Below, one piece after another: positions 38,510-40,748 of a DNA stretch of 40,748 nucleotides. Every line of letters begins with the position of its first letter. Within the stretch, counting starts at the first letter, position 1. The notes beneath the pieces are model-generated. The model saw only the letters and a list, made by a program, of their open reading frames with translations. It ran no database searches and was not told the origin of the DNA. Source of the DNA: Allopontixanthobacter sp041741895 (GTDB lineage Bacteria; Pseudomonadota; Alphaproteobacteria; Sphingomonadales; Sphingomonadaceae); the NCBI GenBank assembly GCA_041741895.1, contig JBGSJO010000044.1, positions 1 through 40,748 of the forward strand. Reading direction: 5' to 3'. Made by a program: the position numbers and the translations under genes.

Positions 38510-40748
38510 CTAAGGCCGAATAGGACGGCGCATATATGCCCCGTATCGACCAAAACGCAGCGTCTCACCTGTTGCCTCGATTTCTTTGATCTGCGGCAAC
38601 GCCAAGCGAATATGCGTAACCCCAAAAACAGCATTGCCCATGCTATCCAGAAAGAAGTCCGGAGCCTCGACCCCGTGGAAGAACCCGGGACCGAACACCG
38701 GCTCAAAGACCTCAGGATCATGACGGGCGAGCAAGACGAACGCCCACCATCTGGCCAGATCTATCTTGGCAGCAAACAGTCGATTGATATCATTGAAAAA
38801 CCCATCATTGTACTCCTGCGGAATCTTTTTAAGTCGTAGCTCTACGTTGTCTATCAGCATGCCCATCAGCAGCGCCGCATCACCGCTTGGCCGCAAGGTT
38901 GATGGTTTCATTGGATTTCCAAAGGCTGTGATCTTGCACTTCTTTTCATGCTCCCAACCCAGTTGATCAGCGTACCATTCAAGCGAGCCGTGCGGAACGA
39001 GCATGAGATGATGTCCCAAACCAAGGATGCGTGAACGGCCATCGACAATCGTGGCCTCATACATCTGGTTCGGCATTTCCAGTCGAGATGTGTCAATCGC
39101 TGTAAGCTCGCCCTGTGGCCTATCTGCCAAAACTACAGCGCGCATCGGTACATGGCTGAACGGACGTTCAGCCGGAGTATATACCCAGCCGGCAAATGGC
39201 TGCTCGGCACTCACCGACATATTGAAGCCCTGCGATCTCGTAAGCTCTGCAGCAACAACCCGTGGGTCTGATCGGGACCTTGGCCAAGGATCAATCGGCT
39301 CTATGACCAACGTAGGGGACGGCTTCGTTCCCGAGACCAACTCATGAGCATATGTGCCAGAGGGCGGCGCGGACTCCGACAAAGGCTCCGATGTCGCAGC
39401 AGGCCCTTCAGCCACTTTGGGCCATGAATCGGTCGCATGTTCTTGTGCCGCCTCAGGAGTTTGGACAAGAGCGGCCGCCGAATGAACGTCGGTTAGGGCC
39501 AGCGCGGATTGCTCGGCATCTTGCAGCGTCGCAGAAGCTTGAGAGTCGGCTCGCCCCGCGCTCCCGTGCTCGAACAAGTCTCCGCCGGACCCGTTCAAAA
39601 GCGCTTCGCCGGCAAGGTCAGGATGAGCGGATTCGGTGGCTGGGTTTGCCGGTTCTGCGGCAGGATTCATCGAGGCTAGCCCCTTGTCAGTTGCTGCCTC
39701 AGCGCCGGGCTGGTGAGCCGTGTCCAGGCCGGAAACGAAGTCGACCACGCTGGGGAACATGATGATACCTGAACTGGTCAGGCCCCCACCCATGCCAAGG
39801 GCCAGACGGTACCCACGGATCTTTTTTTCAGCGTCTTCGAACTTCTCATCCTGCCACCCATCGATGGAAGACAGAGCTTCTTCCTTTTCTGCCAGCGCAC
39901 GAAAAAGACGTCTTCGCATATCCTCGAACGGCTCCGCTTCAGGTTCCCCGTGGATTCCAGGTGACGGTGCATCCACAGCGTCGTTACCGGCTGCACCGGC
40001 CGCCGAATTGCTCTCGGAATCCGGACCGGTTTCAGCGCCGAACGGATCAACTTCCTGCGATAAGAGCGCAGTAAATTGATCCTCTGCCTGAGCCATTGCG
40101 GTGAAGATCATGGCGGGCGTGACGCCGTCCTTGGCGTAGTCCACGAGCAGCTTTAAGACCTCGGCCTTGAACTTCGAGCCGTCCCGAAACACCCGGGAAG
40201 AAATCCCCGCCGCATGAAAACCTGCCAGAAGCGGCATCAGGTATTTCGGTATCCGATACCGCCACGATTCCGCAAGCGAACGGCGGCGAACCAGTTCGGA
40301 TAGCAGGATACTATGCGCCGCCTCATGCTCGGCCCAGCGCTGCCCGCAAGCTGCCTTTGCCCGCTCGTTGATCACCAGCGCATTGAGTATTCCGGCTTCG
40401 CTATCAAGCATCTTGGCTACGGTCTTATTGTCCGTGAAGCTCTTGCCATCGTCTTCCTTCGCATCGAAGTTGGTTTTCTCATTGGGCTGGATATAGAGCG
40501 GCGAAGCAACCAATTTCATGTGCGCATCGGCCTGCTCGAACCTTTCCGCGAGGGACGCGCCCGAACTGAAAGCCAAGGCATCCGGCACCAGCCGGTCGAC
40601 TTCGTATAACAGGTTCACGGCCTCTTCAGTTGAGCCGCCGGTCTCCTTCAGAAACGCCTCAAGTTGTTTTTTCCGCTGGTACCGAACCCGCCTGACCTCG
40701 GCACTGCTCTCCGCCGCAAGCGTGTCTAGATCAACGGCTGAAGGAACC
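38510..40748 (-). CDS. Large unrecognised island protein (5' end outside window)
   Basis: The frame is open from the right edge (about 746 codons seen). GTG at 40618 is only an internal codon because the frame continues coding-like upstream (RRVRYQRKKQLEAFLKE). Parts, numbered from that GTG: a helical N-terminal part (1-185) with HEAAH at 98-102, an acidic Ala/Pro linker, a helical segment to about 300 with one moderately hydrophobic patch (GMGGGLTSSGIIMFPSVVDF), a long low-complexity Ala/Glu/Ser/Pro region (300-440), and a C-terminal domain with LGLGHHLMLVPHGSLEWY and FGPGFFHGVEAPDFFLDSMG. No family is recognised. The domain-linker-domain layout suggests a secreted, structural or interaction protein. 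Confidence 0.8.
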   Translation of the reverse strand, partial: VPSAVDLDTLAAESSAEVRRVRYQRKKQLEAFLKETGGSTEEAVNLLYEVDRLVPDALAFSSGASLAERFEQADAHMKLVASPLYIQPNEKTNFDAKEDDGKSFTDNKTVAKMLDSEAGILNALVINERAKAACGQRWAEHEAAHSILLSELVRRRSLAESWRYRIPKYLMPLLAGFHAAGISSRVFRDGSKFKAEVLKLLVDYAKDGVTPAMIFTAMAQAEDQFTALLSQEVDPFGAETGPDSESNSAAGAAGNDAVDAPSPGIHGEPEAEPFEDMRRRLFRALAEKEEALSSIDGWQDEKFEDAEKKIRGYRLALGMGGGLTSSGIIMFPSVVDFVSGLDTAHQPGAEAATDKGLASMNPAAEPANPATESAHPDLAGEALLNGSGGDLFEHGSAGRADSQASATLQDAEQSALALTDVHSAAALVQTPEAAQEHATDSWPKVAEGPAATSEPLSESAPPSGTYAHELVSGTKPSPTLVIEPIDPWPRSRSDPRVVAAELTRSQGFNMSVSAEQPFAGWVYTPAERPFSHVPMRAVVLADRPQGELTAIDTSRLEMPNQMYEATIVDGRSRILGLGHHLMLVPHGSLEWYADQLGWEHEKKCKITAFGNPMKPSTLRPSGDAALLMGMLIDNVELRLKKIPQEYNDGFFNDINRLFAAKIDLARWWAFVLLARHDPEVFEPVFGPGFFHGVEAPDFFLDSMGNAVFGVTHIRLALPQIKEIEATGETLRFGRYGAYMRRPIRP

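Larger units (their letters stand above)
36571..40748. mobile_element. Left end of an integrative element (tRNA-Val site)
   Basis: Starts at the tRNA fragment, carries a tyrosine recombinase next to it and a large unrecognised gene that continues past the window. Base composition to the right of 36620 is more AT-rich than the core genes in several stretches (for example 37910-38500). The right boundary is not seen. Whether it is a phage-like, conjugative or mobilisable element cannot be told from these genes. Confidence 0.75.

Noticed and set aside
1..40748. CRISPR arrays, rRNA genes, complete tRNA genes, riboswitches
   Set aside because: None seen by reading: there are no regularly spaced repeats, no complete cloverleaf and no ribosomal motifs. 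The only tRNA-like segment is the 36571-36620 fragment.

Overview
The window looks like a chromosomal segment of a GC-rich alphaproteobacterium, most likely a sphingomonad of the Erythrobacteraceae type. The pointers are an RcdA/DUF1465 cell-cycle gene, a GAF-containing PtsP, a complete Entner-Doudoroff operon, a CpoB-TilS pair, a TonB-dependent siderophore receptor and small YdcH/DUF465 proteins. This assignment rests on gene content and protein style only; no database search was run.

Layout. 1-4.8 kb: end of an unknown gene, a siderophore receptor with Fur-like sites in its leader, an ArsC-type reductase, an MFS exporter and a PmtA-like methyltransferase. 4.9-15.5 kb: housekeeping and membrane genes (integral membrane protein, lipB with a small lipoprotein behind it, an Old Yellow Enzyme reductase, a DMT permease), then a minus-strand run MBL hydrolase - DUF4230 - nadA - DUF2254, glycerol kinase, rcdA, and two YdcH-like genes. 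15.6-21.6 kb: ptsP, a RodZ-like protein, cpoB, tilS (with no ordinary start codon) and an L,D-transpeptidase.

21.7-29.6 kb is the metabolic core: zwf, edd, glk, eda and ppc run in one direction on the minus strand. The last four overlap by 4 nt each, so glucose phosphorylation, the Entner-Doudoroff route and PEP carboxylation are probably co-translated. A palindrome-flanked repeat lies between zwf and edd. The PEP carboxylase is clearly of that family but has altered catalytic motifs.

29.7-36.5 kb: transglutaminase, rimO, a DUF1761 protein, then a tightly overlapping serS-surE-small exported protein-K+ channel operon, and two small genes facing away from a perfect FNR-type palindrome.

36.57 kb to the right edge is the left end of an integrated element. 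It begins with a 50-nt 3' fragment of tRNA-Val(CAC), read on the minus strand, followed by a tyrosine recombinase and one very large unrecognised gene that runs off the window. The large gene's frame continues beyond its TAG stop through a further 137 codons broken by a single additional TAG; this is either a decayed tail or recoding. The element and that protein are the least explained part of the window.
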